This document shows positions 24,266-31,945 of a stretch of 64,000 bases of DNA, piece after piece. Position numbers and translations under genes: made by a program. A model generated the notes under the pieces. That model did no database searches and was not told the origin of the DNA. It worked only from the letters and a program-made list of their open reading frames with translations. The stretch covers positions 1-64,000 of the forward strand of contig NZ_PJRO01000015.1 in NCBI RefSeq assembly GCF_002858745.1. Reading direction: 5' to 3'. Numbering within the stretch: the stretch's first letter is position 1; every line of letters begins with the position of its first letter. The stretch comes from Mesorhizobium loti (GTDB taxonomy: Bacteria; Pseudomonadota; Alphaproteobacteria; Rhizobiales; Rhizobiaceae).

Positions 24266-25281
24266 CCCTCGAGTGGCCGGCGCAGCAGCTGAAATTTCGT
24301 CGGCCCGCCGAATTCGAACCCCATGCGCGGACGTGGATGGCCTGGCCTCACCGCGAAGACATGTATGGCGCCACCTTGCCCGCCATGCAGCAGGCCTATG
24401 CCGATGTCGCCCAAGCCATCGCCCAGTTCGAACCGGTCAGCATGGTGGCTCATCCCGATCATGCCGACGGGGCCCGCGCCATGCTTGGAAATGGCATCGA
24501 AATCGTCGAGATCCCGATCGACGACAGCTGGATCCGCGATTCCGGCCCGACCTTCCTGAAACTCGCCGACGGCCGCCTGGCCGGCGTGTCCTGGCGCTTC
24601 AACGCCTGGGGCCGCAAGCACGAGCCTTACGACCAGGACAACGCGTTGGCCGAACGCATCCTTGCTCGCGAGGATGCACTTGCTCTTCGTTCGTTCCTCC
24701 ATTGCGAAGGCGGCTCGCTGACAACCGACGGCGAAGGAACGCTGATCGCCACCGAAACCAGCCTGCTGCATTCCAACCGCAATCCTGGCCTGTCGAAGGC
24801 ATGGGTGGAGAAAGAGCTCATCCGCATGCTCGGCCTCGAGAAGGTGGTGTGGTTGCCGGGCGATCCGCTGGATCTTGAAACGGATGGCCATGTCGACGGC
24901 ATGTGCTGCTTCGTGCGCCCGGGCGTGGTGATGTTCGAATACAACCCCGACCCATCCGACCTGCATGGGCGCATCCTTGCCGACAATCTTGCCGCCTTGC
25001 GCAGCCAGACCGACGCGCGCGGACGCAGCTTCGAAGTCATTCCCATCCCCGAAGCCTATGATGTCGAAGCGACCAGTGACGTGTTCGCGCGCTCCTACAT
25101 CAATTTTGCCATCGCAAATGGTGGCATCGTCATGCCGACCTTCGGCCAACCCTCCGGCGAAGAAGCCAAGGCGGCAGTCGCACGCGCCTTCCCGGACCGG
25201 CGCATCGTCACGGTCGATGTCGGCGCCGTGGTGCCGGCGGGAGGCGCCATCCACTGCATCACGCAGGAACAACCACTGTAA
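24259..25281 (+). CDS. aguA: agmatine deiminase (cytoplasmic)
   Basis: 340 residues from the ATG at 24259, supported by GGAGAG 6 nt upstream; a longer in-frame start at 24202 would only add a non-conserved tail. Peptidyl-arginine-deiminase-type fold with the agmatine deiminase motifs TWMAWPHREDMYG, DDSWIRDSGPTF (Asp94), EGGSLTTDGEGTL (Glu150), ETDGHVDGM (His211) and the catalytic Cys333 in GGAIHCITQEQPL. It hydrolyses agmatine to N-carbamoylputrescine and ammonia. It is the first gene of an operon with a second deiminase, the amidase for the next step and a polyamine-binding protein. Confidence 0.93.
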   Translation: MNALEWPAQQLKFRRPAEFEPHARTWMAWPHREDMYGATLPAMQQAYADVAQAIAQFEPVSMVAHPDHADGARAMLGNGIEIVEIPIDDSWIRDSGPTFLKLADGRLAGVSWRFNAWGRKHEPYDQDNALAERILAREDALALRSFLHCEGGSLTTDGEGTLIATETSLLHSNRNPGLSKAWVEKELIRMLGLEKVVWLPGDPLDLETDGHVDGMCCFVRPGVVMFEYNPDPSDLHGRILADNLAALRSQTDARGRSFEVIPIPEAYDVEATSDVFARSYINFAIANGGIVMPTFGQPSGEEAKAAVARAFPDRRIVTVDVGAVVPAGGAIHCITQEQPL

Positions 25282-25292
25282 CAGGCCGTCGA

Positions 25293-26390
25293 ATGAGGAC
25301 ATCATGGACACGTCGTCACCTTCTCATGGCTACCGCGGGATGGGCGCTCATGCCTGAGATCTCGGTCAAGTCGGCTCTGGCAGGAAACTGGAAGGCGACC
25401 ATTCCTTCCGAGGCTGAGCCGCATTCAAGAACCTGGATGGCCTGGCCGAGCACACCAGCCGTTTATGGCGGGCCGGGTGCCTATTACGAAAGCGTCCAGG
25501 AGACACTGGGTCGGCTTGCAGCGGCGATCGCCGAAAACGAGCCGGTGGCGATGGCGGCTCCTTCGGAACATCATGCCCTTGCGGCGGAGCTCTGTGGTCC
25601 AAAGGTTCAACTCGTCGATATCGTTACCGACGACATGTGGATGCGCGATTCCGGACCGGTGTTCGTACGCACAGCAAACGATGCGATTGCTGCAGTCGAT
25701 TTCCGCTTCAACGGCTGGGGCAACAAGCAGGCGCATGTGCACGACGCCAAGATTGCATCCAATGTCGCAGGATATGTTGGAGCCAAATGCCATGTTTCCC
25801 CGGTCCGAGGCGAAGGCGGCGGCATCGAATATGACGGTGACGGCACCTTGCTGCTGACAGAGAGCTGCTGGGTCAACGACAACCGCAATCCGGGCACCAG
25901 CCGCGCCGAGATCGAGCAGCATCTCAAGGTGGTGCTCGGCGTCAAGGCCGTGATCTGGGTTCCAGGCGTCCGCGGCAAGGACATCACTGATGGCCATATC
26001 GACGGCTCGATCCGTTTCGTAAAGCCTGGACTGCTCGTCGCCAGCAATTGGCCGGGCGATACATCCGAATGGGGCCGAGCCCACAAGGAAGCTCTCGCCA
26101 TCTTGGCCAGAGCGAAAGACGCGCATGGGCGCAAATTCGAGGTGATATCCATTCCATCCTCCACGAACGCGCGTTCCAGGAGCGATGATTTCCTGACCAG
26201 CTACGCGAACTACTATGTCGGCAACGGCGCGCTCTACACGCCACAGTTCGGCGACAGGAAAGCCGATGCCCTGGCCAAGGAAACGCTCGGCCGGCTGCAT
26301 CCGGAACGTCGCATCGTGCAGCTCGACATGGACCGCATCTACGAAAATGGTGGCGGTATCCACTGCGTCACCCAACAACAACCTTCATGA
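25293..26390 (+). CDS. agmatine deiminase family protein with Tat-type signal
   Basis: 365 residues, paralogue of the preceding enzyme. Catalytic elements are kept: DDMWMRDSGPVF, EGGGIEYDGDG, DITDGHIDGSIRF (His235) and Cys358 in GGGIHCVTQQQPS. The N-terminus differs: TRRHLLMATAGWAL followed by SALA-G is a good twin-arginine signal, so the folded enzyme is probably exported to the periplasm. The start codon lies only 11 bp after the first deiminase stop and has a weak ribosome site. It may act on agmatine or a related guanidine compound outside the cytoplasm. The duplication is likely old, since the two proteins differ throughout. Confidence 0.85.
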   Translation: MRTSWTRRHLLMATAGWALMPEISVKSALAGNWKATIPSEAEPHSRTWMAWPSTPAVYGGPGAYYESVQETLGRLAAAIAENEPVAMAAPSEHHALAAELCGPKVQLVDIVTDDMWMRDSGPVFVRTANDAIAAVDFRFNGWGNKQAHVHDAKIASNVAGYVGAKCHVSPVRGEGGGIEYDGDGTLLLTESCWVNDNRNPGTSRAEIEQHLKVVLGVKAVIWVPGVRGKDITDGHIDGSIRFVKPGLLVASNWPGDTSEWGRAHKEALAILARAKDAHGRKFEVISIPSSTNARSRSDDFLTSYANYYVGNGALYTPQFGDRKADALAKETLGRLHPERRIVQLDMDRIYENGGGIHCVTQQQPS

Positions 26391-26398
26391 GGTGAACC

Positions 26399-27289
26399 AT
26401 GCGCCAGTTGATTGCAGCCGCTGTCCAGATTTCCTGCACCGATGAGGTTGAAGCCAATCTCGACAAACTCGAACATCATGTCCGCGAAGCATCCAGGCGC
26501 GGCGCTCAGCTTGTCGTGCTGCAGGAGCTGTTCGAAGGCGTCTATTTCTGCATTGACGAGGACAGGCGCCACAATGTCCGTGCCCGCCCGCTTGCAAGCC
26601 ATCCCACCGTTGCCCGCATGGCGGCGCTGGCACGCGAGACGGGAACCGTCCTGCCAGTATCCCTGTTCGAGCGCGATGGCTCGGGATTGTTCAACACGCT
26701 GGTCATGATCGACGCCGACGGCAAGGTGCTCGGCCACTATCGCAAGAGCCACATCCCAAACAGCCCTGGCTATTCCGAAAAGCTCTATTTCGCCGATGGC
26801 GATACCGGCTTCAGGGTCTTCGAAACCGCCGCCGGCAAGATCGGCGCCGGTGTCTGTTGGGACCAGTGGTTTCCCGAGGCAGCGCGCGCCATGGTGCTGA
26901 TGGGTGCCGAGGTACTGATCTACCCGACCGCCATTGGCTCCGAGCCTTCCTATCCCGGCTGGGATTCGAGGGATCATTGGCAGCGCGTCATGCAGGGCCA
27001 CGCCGGCGCCAATCTCACTCCGGTCATCGCCGCTAACCGGATCGGCGTGGAGAAAGGCGAAGCAAGTGAGGTGGCGTTCTACGGCTCGTCCTTCATCACC
27101 GACCATACAGGCGCCAAGCTGGCCGAAGCCGACCGTGTTTCCGACAGCGTGATCACGGCCGCCCTGGATCTCGATGAGATCGCAGCCGCCCGGCGCAGCT
27201 GGGGCGTGTTCCGCGATCGGCGTCCCGATCTCTACCACGCACTTCTGGAACCGACACCGGAACGCCTGCTGGCCAAAGATGCGGCCTAG
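26399..27289 (+). CDS. aguB: N-carbamoylputrescine amidase
   Basis: 296 residues of the carbon-nitrogen hydrolase family. The catalytic triad is readable: Glu43 in LQELFEG, Lys116 in YRKSHIPNSPGYSEK and Cys153 in GVCWDQWFPEAAR. The SHIPNSPGYSEKLYF and YPTAIGSEP segments are characteristic of N-carbamoylputrescine amidases. It converts N-carbamoylputrescine to putrescine, CO2 and ammonia, completing the agmatine route begun by the upstream deiminases. It starts 8 bp after the second deiminase stop, in the same operon. Confidence 0.93.
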   Translation: MRQLIAAAVQISCTDEVEANLDKLEHHVREASRRGAQLVVLQELFEGVYFCIDEDRRHNVRARPLASHPTVARMAALARETGTVLPVSLFERDGSGLFNTLVMIDADGKVLGHYRKSHIPNSPGYSEKLYFADGDTGFRVFETAAGKIGAGVCWDQWFPEAARAMVLMGAEVLIYPTAIGSEPSYPGWDSRDHWQRVMQGHAGANLTPVIAANRIGVEKGEASEVAFYGSSFITDHTGAKLAEADRVSDSVITAALDLDEIAAARRSWGVFRDRRPDLYHALLEPTPERLLAKDAA

Positions 27290-27419
27290 CCTGGATCCGA
27301 AATGCGATACCGCTTTTTGGGCATATGCCGAGAAGACTGCCAGAGCGTCCACAAGGTCCGCGTGATGCTCTGATTGAAGGCCTCCAGCAACGATCTGGAG
27401 TTCACCAAGGGAGGAAATG

Positions 27420-28505
27420 ATGAAGAATTGGCTCGCGCTTGCCGCGGCATGCCTTTTTGCGACCTCGGCTCTGGCGGAGGAAAAAGTGCTGCACCTCTAT
27501 TCCTGGGAATCTTATTTCGGTCCCGACACGATTTCGAAATTCGAGAAGGAGACCGGCATCAAGGTCAGCTATGACCTGTTCGATTCCAACGACATGGTCG
27601 AGACCAAGATCCTCACCGGCGGGTCCGGATACGATGTCATCACCATCAACCTGTCGCCACACCTGCAGCGTGAACTGCCGGTGGGCGTCTGGGCTGCGCT
27701 GGATAAGAGCAAGCTTGCCGACCTGGGCAACCTCGACCCGGCTGTTGTCACGCGTGTCGACGAGGTCGACAAGGATAGTGCACATGGCGTGCCTTGGATG
27801 TGGGGGACCACCGGCGTCGGCTACAGCATCGACAAGATCAAGGCCATCATGCCCGGCGCGCCGGTCGACTCGCTGCGCATGCTTTTCGATCCCGAGATCG
27901 TCGCCAAGTTCGCACCTTGCGGCGTCACCATGCTCGACGACGCCGAACAGGTCCTGGGGCTTGCACTCATCTATCTCGGCCTCGATCCGGACACCACCAA
28001 TCCCGCCGAATTGCAGAAGGCGGTGGACGTCGTCACCAGGATCCGCCCCTATGTGCGCAAGTTCCACAGCTCCAGCTACATCAACGATCTCGCAGAGGGC
28101 GATGCTTGCGTGGCGCTCGGCTTCTCCGGCGACATGCACATTGCCGACATCCGCGCCAAGGAGGCGAAACGGCCTTTCTCGATCACTTATCGGTTGTCGA
28201 TGGAAGGCAATCTGATGTGGGCCGACGTGCTGGCAATACCAAGCGATGCGCCGCATCCGGAAGCCGCGCATGCCTTCATCGATTTCGTGATGCGGCCAGA
28301 TATTGCCGCTTCGGCTGCCAGGGACACCGGCTTTTCGACGGCGAACAAGGCAGCGCTTGCAATGCTCGATGAAAAGCTTCGCGCTGATCCAGACCTCTAT
28401 CCCTCTGAGGAGGCGCAGAAACGCTTTCATCTGCCGAAGGCGCTTGATCAGAAGACTTTGAAAATGTGGTCCAAGGCATGGAACCGGGCCAAGGGCCTGG
28501 AATAA
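27420..28505 (+). CDS. polyamine ABC transporter substrate-binding protein (PotD/PotF-like)
   Basis: 361 residues from the second of two adjacent ATGs; GGAGG lies 5 nt upstream of it, a better spacing than for the ATG at 27417. Signal peptide MKNWLALAAACLFATSALA, then the PotF-type start EEKVLHLYSWESYFGPDTISKFEKETGIKV and YDVITINLSPH. The ligand-binding protein should capture putrescine, agmatine or a related amine in the periplasm. No permease or ATPase gene follows; the next gene is on the other strand. It must share a transporter encoded elsewhere or act in sensing. It lies 130 bp after aguB and may have its own promoter. Confidence 0.87.
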   Translation: MKNWLALAAACLFATSALAEEKVLHLYSWESYFGPDTISKFEKETGIKVSYDLFDSNDMVETKILTGGSGYDVITINLSPHLQRELPVGVWAALDKSKLADLGNLDPAVVTRVDEVDKDSAHGVPWMWGTTGVGYSIDKIKAIMPGAPVDSLRMLFDPEIVAKFAPCGVTMLDDAEQVLGLALIYLGLDPDTTNPAELQKAVDVVTRIRPYVRKFHSSSYINDLAEGDACVALGFSGDMHIADIRAKEAKRPFSITYRLSMEGNLMWADVLAIPSDAPHPEAAHAFIDFVMRPDIAASAARDTGFSTANKAALAMLDEKLRADPDLYPSEEAQKRFHLPKALDQKTLKMWSKAWNRAKGLE

Positions 28506-28568
28506 GCCAATCCTGATGCCAGGTCGGACTTGCTGGTGGCCCGGCACTGGTTTCCACGATGATCCTGG

Positions 28569-29576
28569 CTATGCGACGATCAGCTTCTCCAGCCGTTCGA
28601 TCCAGAATGGACTGCGCGTGGCGACGAAATCATAGCCGAAACGCCGCGATTTCTTGATATCCACCAGTTGCTCCGGTGCCGTGATTTCACGGCGCCGGCC
28701 ATGCCCCAGCCAAAAGACACGCAGCTTCAGCACGTCCAGCGCGTGACGTGTTGTGGCATGGTCAAGATCGGACCCATGGTCCTCATAGACGAATACGGTG
28801 TCGGCACCGAGTAGTCTTGTGGCGCCCGAAAACGCGGCGATCTCCACACCCTCGACATCGAGCTTGACGATGAATCGGTCGAGCCCGGCAAACAGCGGCA
28901 ATGCCGCCAGATCATCGACGCTGATCGTATCGCATTCGAGAATGGGCTGTGAACCGTCATCAGGATCGACGGTGGTGCGCGCTTCATGCTTTGCGCCGAA
29001 GATACGCACATGCTCGCCGCTTACCGCTCCGATCGCTCGGTTCAAGGCAATATAGCGCCCGCCATTGAGCAAACGGTTGTCGTCCAGCAGGCGGAACGTA
29101 TCCGCCGCCGCCTCGATCGCCACCGCAGGCTTGTTGCCAGCTTCGGGACCACTCGCAAGGATCGACCAATAGCCGTAGTTGGCACCGCCATCGATGAAGC
29201 CGTAGTCGACATCGCGCGCTGCATCGAGCAGCGTCAGCATCGAGCGTTCATAGGAATAATCGGGCAGAAGCAGGATCGACCAGTAGGGGTCGCAGTAGGG
29301 AACACGCATCGACGCGCCAGGCGTCAAGTTGAAAACCATTGGCCGTTTGCTGGGCAATAAGGCGCGAACAGCGCGCGCCACGTAGGAAAAGCCGAACTGG
29401 CGCAGGGGCAACAGCACCCGCATGGCAAGCCGCAATGTCCACAAGGCCACGGTTTCGTGCAGACCGGCGCCCTCTATGCGCCCGCTGCGTGCGTCAATGA
29501 CGATGTCCTTTGCCAAGGGCTTCAACATGCGTGGTTCAATATCCGAGATCGTCTCCAAATACGATGCCACCAGCAC
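28569..29576 (-). CDS. FkbM family methyltransferase
   Basis: 335 residues with the longest start a GTG; an internal ATG at 29528 is also possible. The SAM-binding core begins at VDYGFIDGGANYGYWSILA (about 125-140), followed by AIEAAADTFRLLDDNRLLNG, CDTISVDDL and VKLDVEGVEIAAFSGA, the usual FkbM pattern. It should methylate a hydroxyl group, often on a sugar or lipid. It stands alone between the polyamine operon and an ArsR gene on opposite strands. The substrate is unknown; modification of a surface glycan is a reasonable guess. Confidence 0.82.
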   Translation of the reverse strand: MLVASYLETISDIEPRMLKPLAKDIVIDARSGRIEGAGLHETVALWTLRLAMRVLLPLRQFGFSYVARAVRALLPSKRPMVFNLTPGASMRVPYCDPYWSILLLPDYSYERSMLTLLDAARDVDYGFIDGGANYGYWSILASGPEAGNKPAVAIEAAADTFRLLDDNRLLNGGRYIALNRAIGAVSGEHVRIFGAKHEARTTVDPDDGSQPILECDTISVDDLAALPLFAGLDRFIVKLDVEGVEIAAFSGATRLLGADTVFVYEDHGSDLDHATTRHALDVLKLRVFWLGHGRRREITAPEQLVDIKKSRRFGYDFVATRSPFWIERLEKLIVA

Positions 29577-29803
29577 ATCCCAATACCATTTCCCCGCATG
29601 AGGCTTTTGTCACCCGGTTCCCATACATCATGTTTGCCGCGCCTCTGCTTGGAAACCAACTATTAACCTTACCGCAGACCCCATCGACAAGCCTTGATGA
29701 GGATCATCCGCGGCCATCTGCGTTCGACGCCGCTACCGGAGCTCACGCAAGCCGCTGATCTGGAAAGATGAATCCCCTTGTCCAGCAGCATTGCGGCATC
29801 CGC

Positions 29804-29856
29804 TTGACAATCGCGGTTTCTTTCTTATTTTACCGATCAGCTAATTAGCCAATCGG
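29804..29856 (+). promoter_or_regulatory. promoter and operator of the ArsR-type gene
   Basis: TTGACA at 29804-29809 and TATTTT at 29826-29831 form a sigma-70-type promoter with a 16-bp spacer. Immediately downstream, 29833-29856 is a 24-bp dyad centred on CTAATTAG with flanks CCGAT and ATCGG, imperfect at only four positions. Its location over the expected transcription start fits autorepression by the ArsR-type protein. Confidence 0.65.
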
Positions 29857-29863
29857 AAAAATA

Positions 29864-30202
29864 ATGGACCAGCTCAGCCTCACCTTCCACGCGCTTTCCG
29901 ACCCGACCCGTCGCGCCATTCTGATGCGGCTGGCCAGTGGCGACGCCACCGTCAACGAATTGGCCGAGCCATTCGACCTTCGCCTTCCCACCGTCTCCAA
30001 GCATCTCAAGGTGCTGCAGGAAGCCTCGCTGGTCTCCCAGACGCGTGAGGCCCAGCGCCGACACTGCCATCTCGAGGCCAAGGCCCTGAAAGAAGTGGCC
30101 GACTGGGTCTGGAGCTATCGCACGCATTGGGAGGAGAGCTTCGACCGGCTCAACGCTTTTCTGGGCGATATCGAGGCAGCGGGCAAAGCCAGCAAGAATT
30201 AG
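29864..30202 (+). CDS. ArsR-family winged-helix transcriptional regulator
   Basis: 112 residues. The winged helix covers LSLTFHALSDPTRRAILMRLASGDATVNELAEPFDLRLPTVSKHLKVLQEASLVSQ; the wing is RRHCHLEAKALKEV. No metal-binding ELCVCDL motif is present, which places it in the non-metal branch that usually accompanies SRPBCC (AHSA1) genes. It sits 57 bp before such a gene, and the two are probably co-transcribed and autoregulated through the dyad upstream. The same pairing recurs at 51753-52492. Confidence 0.88.
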   Translation: MDQLSLTFHALSDPTRRAILMRLASGDATVNELAEPFDLRLPTVSKHLKVLQEASLVSQTREAQRRHCHLEAKALKEVADWVWSYRTHWEESFDRLNAFLGDIEAAGKASKN

Positions 30203-30259
30203 CAACAACCCATCATCCCAACCAACTCACTGTTTTTGTTCTGAAATGGAGCTACCATC

Positions 30260-30727
30260 ATGTCCAAAACCACCTTTACTGCAGAAACGGGCAAATACGA
30301 GATCGTCATGACGCGGACGTTCGATGCGCCACGCGAACAGGTCTTCGCCGTCTACACGGATCCCAAGGCGATCCCGAATTGGTGGGGTCCGAGCTGGCTG
30401 ACGACAACGATTGACAAATTTGAGGCAAGGCAAGGTGGCGTCTGGCGCTTCGTGCAACGCGACAAAGCCGGCAACGAATATGCGTTCTACGGCGTTCACC
30501 ATGAAATCGTTGCCCCTTCCCGTATGGTGCGCACCTTTGAATTTGAAGGCATGCCTGGCCATGTCCTGCTCGAGACCGTCACTTTCGAGGACGTCGGCGG
30601 TAAGACCAGGATCGTTGCGCAGTCGGTGTTCCAATCCGTTGAAGCGCGGGACGGCATGGTGCAGTCGGGCGCAGAGGCCGGAGCCATCGGCAGCTGGGAT
30701 CGCTTGGGCGCTTTGCTTTCCGCCTGA
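30260..30727 (+). CDS. SRPBCC (AHSA1-like) domain protein
   Basis: 155 residues. Features are MTRTFDAPREQVFAVYTDPKAIPNWWGPSWLT near the N-terminus, GGVWRFVQRDKAGNEYAFYGVHHEI, FEFEGMPGHVLLETVTFED and the final helix MVQSGAEAGAIGSWDRLGALL. The fold forms a deep hydrophobic pocket and occurs in polyketide cyclases, lipid-transfer proteins and Hsp90 activators. It follows the ArsR-type gene and is followed by a strong terminator, so the two make a complete unit. The ligand is unknown. Confidence 0.87.
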   Translation: MSKTTFTAETGKYEIVMTRTFDAPREQVFAVYTDPKAIPNWWGPSWLTTTIDKFEARQGGVWRFVQRDKAGNEYAFYGVHHEIVAPSRMVRTFEFEGMPGHVLLETVTFEDVGGKTRIVAQSVFQSVEARDGMVQSGAEAGAIGSWDRLGALLSA

Positions 30728-30745
30728 TGCTCGGAGTTCCGTCGA

Positions 30746-30773
30746 AAACCGTCGGCTTTGCCGGCGGTTTTTT
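30746..30773 (+). terminator. rho-independent terminator after the SRPBCC gene
   Basis: AAACCGTCGG, loop CTTTG, CCGGCGGTTT followed by TTT: a 10-bp stem with one G-T pair and a T-run, 19 bp after the stop codon. Confidence 0.85.
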
Positions 30774-30865
30774 CTTTAGGGAAACATGTCCTTTCCCAGT
30801 TCTCAATGAACGGCCAGGGGCGACTGTTCCACAAATAACCGCGGCGTTTGCCCAGCCGGACATCC

Positions 30866-30904
30866 TTGACAGCTTTGCCGAAAGTCTGCGATGAAACGTT
30901 TCAT
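30866..30904 (+). promoter_or_regulatory. promoter and LacI-type operator of the sugar ABC operon
   Basis: TTGACA at 30866-30871 is a -35 element. The perfect palindrome ATGAAACGTTTCAT at 30891-30904 overlaps the expected -10 and start region. GAAACGTTTC is the classic centre of LacI/RbsR-family operators (central CpG). A LacI-family gene is the last gene of the same cluster (34537), so repression of the operon in the absence of its sugar is likely. Confidence 0.8.
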
Positions 30905-30950
30905 CACGCTCGGGAGGAAAGAGCGCGATGGTAAAATCGTGGAGGATAGA

Positions 30951-31886
30951 ATGAAATTCGGAAAGATCATCGCCGCCGGAATCCTGGCGGTCTCGCTGAC
31001 CGTGCCTGCCGTCAGCTTCGCCGCCGACAAGCCCGTTGTCGGTCTGGTCATGAAGTCGCTCGCCAACGAATTCTTCAAGAATATGCTCGAAGGCGCCAAG
31101 GCGCATGAGGCCAAGCGTGGCGACTATACGCTGAAGGCTGTCGGCATGCAGTCCGAGACCGACATCGAAACCCAGATCAATGCCGTCGAAAGCTTCATCA
31201 CCGAAAAGGTCGACGCAATTGTCGTTGCACCTGCAGATTCCCGCGCCCTGGTGCCACCGCTGAAGCGCGCCATGGAAGCCGGTATCGTCGTGGTCAATTT
31301 CGACGTGGCGCTCGACGAGAAGGCCAAGCAGGAAGCAGGCGTCGAACTCGCCTTTGTCGGCCCTGACAACCGCGCCGGCGCCAAGTTGGCCGGCGACGCG
31401 CTGGCCAAGAAGCTTGGCGAAGGCGCCAAGGTCGTCATCATCGAGGGCAATCCCGGTGCCGACAACGCAGCGCAGCGTAAGCTCGGCTTTGAAGATGCGA
31501 TCAAGGACGGCAAGCTCAGCCTGATCGATTCCCGCACCGCTCACTGGGAAACCGAGGAAGCCAATTCGGTCTTCGCCAACATGCTGACCGCAAATCCCGA
31601 CATCAAGGGCGTGATGGCTGCCAACGACTCCATGGCCGTCGGCGTCGTCAAGGCGATCGAGGCTGCCGGCAAAACCGGCCAGATCAAGGTTGTCGGCTTC
31701 GATAACATTCCGGCAGTGCAGCCACTGCTCAAGGAAAAGAAGATGTTGGCAACCGTCGACCAGTTCGGCCAGCAGATGGCGGCCGACGCCATCGACAAGG
31801 CGATCGGCGTCCTGAAGGGCGGCGCGCCGCTGAAGGGCTGGGTCAAGACCGACATCAAGCTCGTCACCTCGGACGACGTGAAGTAA
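30951..31886 (+). CDS. ribose-type sugar ABC transporter substrate-binding protein
   Basis: 311 residues from the ATG at 30951, selected because GGAGG precedes it and a clean signal peptide follows (MKFGKIIAAGILAVSLTVPA to SFAA). The mature part is an RbsB-type family 4 binding protein: PVVGLVMKSLANEFFKNMLEGAK, VDAIVVAPADSRALVPPLKRA, GPDNRAGAKLAGDAL, IIEGNPGADNAAQRKLGF and VMAANDSMAVGVVKAIEAAG. It delivers a sugar, probably a pentose such as ribose or a related polyol, to the transporter encoded next. It is the first gene of the LacI-controlled operon. Confidence 0.88.
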   Translation: MKFGKIIAAGILAVSLTVPAVSFAADKPVVGLVMKSLANEFFKNMLEGAKAHEAKRGDYTLKAVGMQSETDIETQINAVESFITEKVDAIVVAPADSRALVPPLKRAMEAGIVVVNFDVALDEKAKQEAGVELAFVGPDNRAGAKLAGDALAKKLGEGAKVVIIEGNPGADNAAQRKLGFEDAIKDGKLSLIDSRTAHWETEEANSVFANMLTANPDIKGVMAANDSMAVGVVKAIEAAGKTGQIKVVGFDNIPAVQPLLKEKKMLATVDQFGQQMAADAIDKAIGVLKGGAPLKGWVKTDIKLVTSDDVK

Positions 31887-31945
31887 CCTCCTCGACCTGC
31901 TGCCGCGCCTCTTACCAAGCGCGGCAGCAGGAGACGGAACAACCC

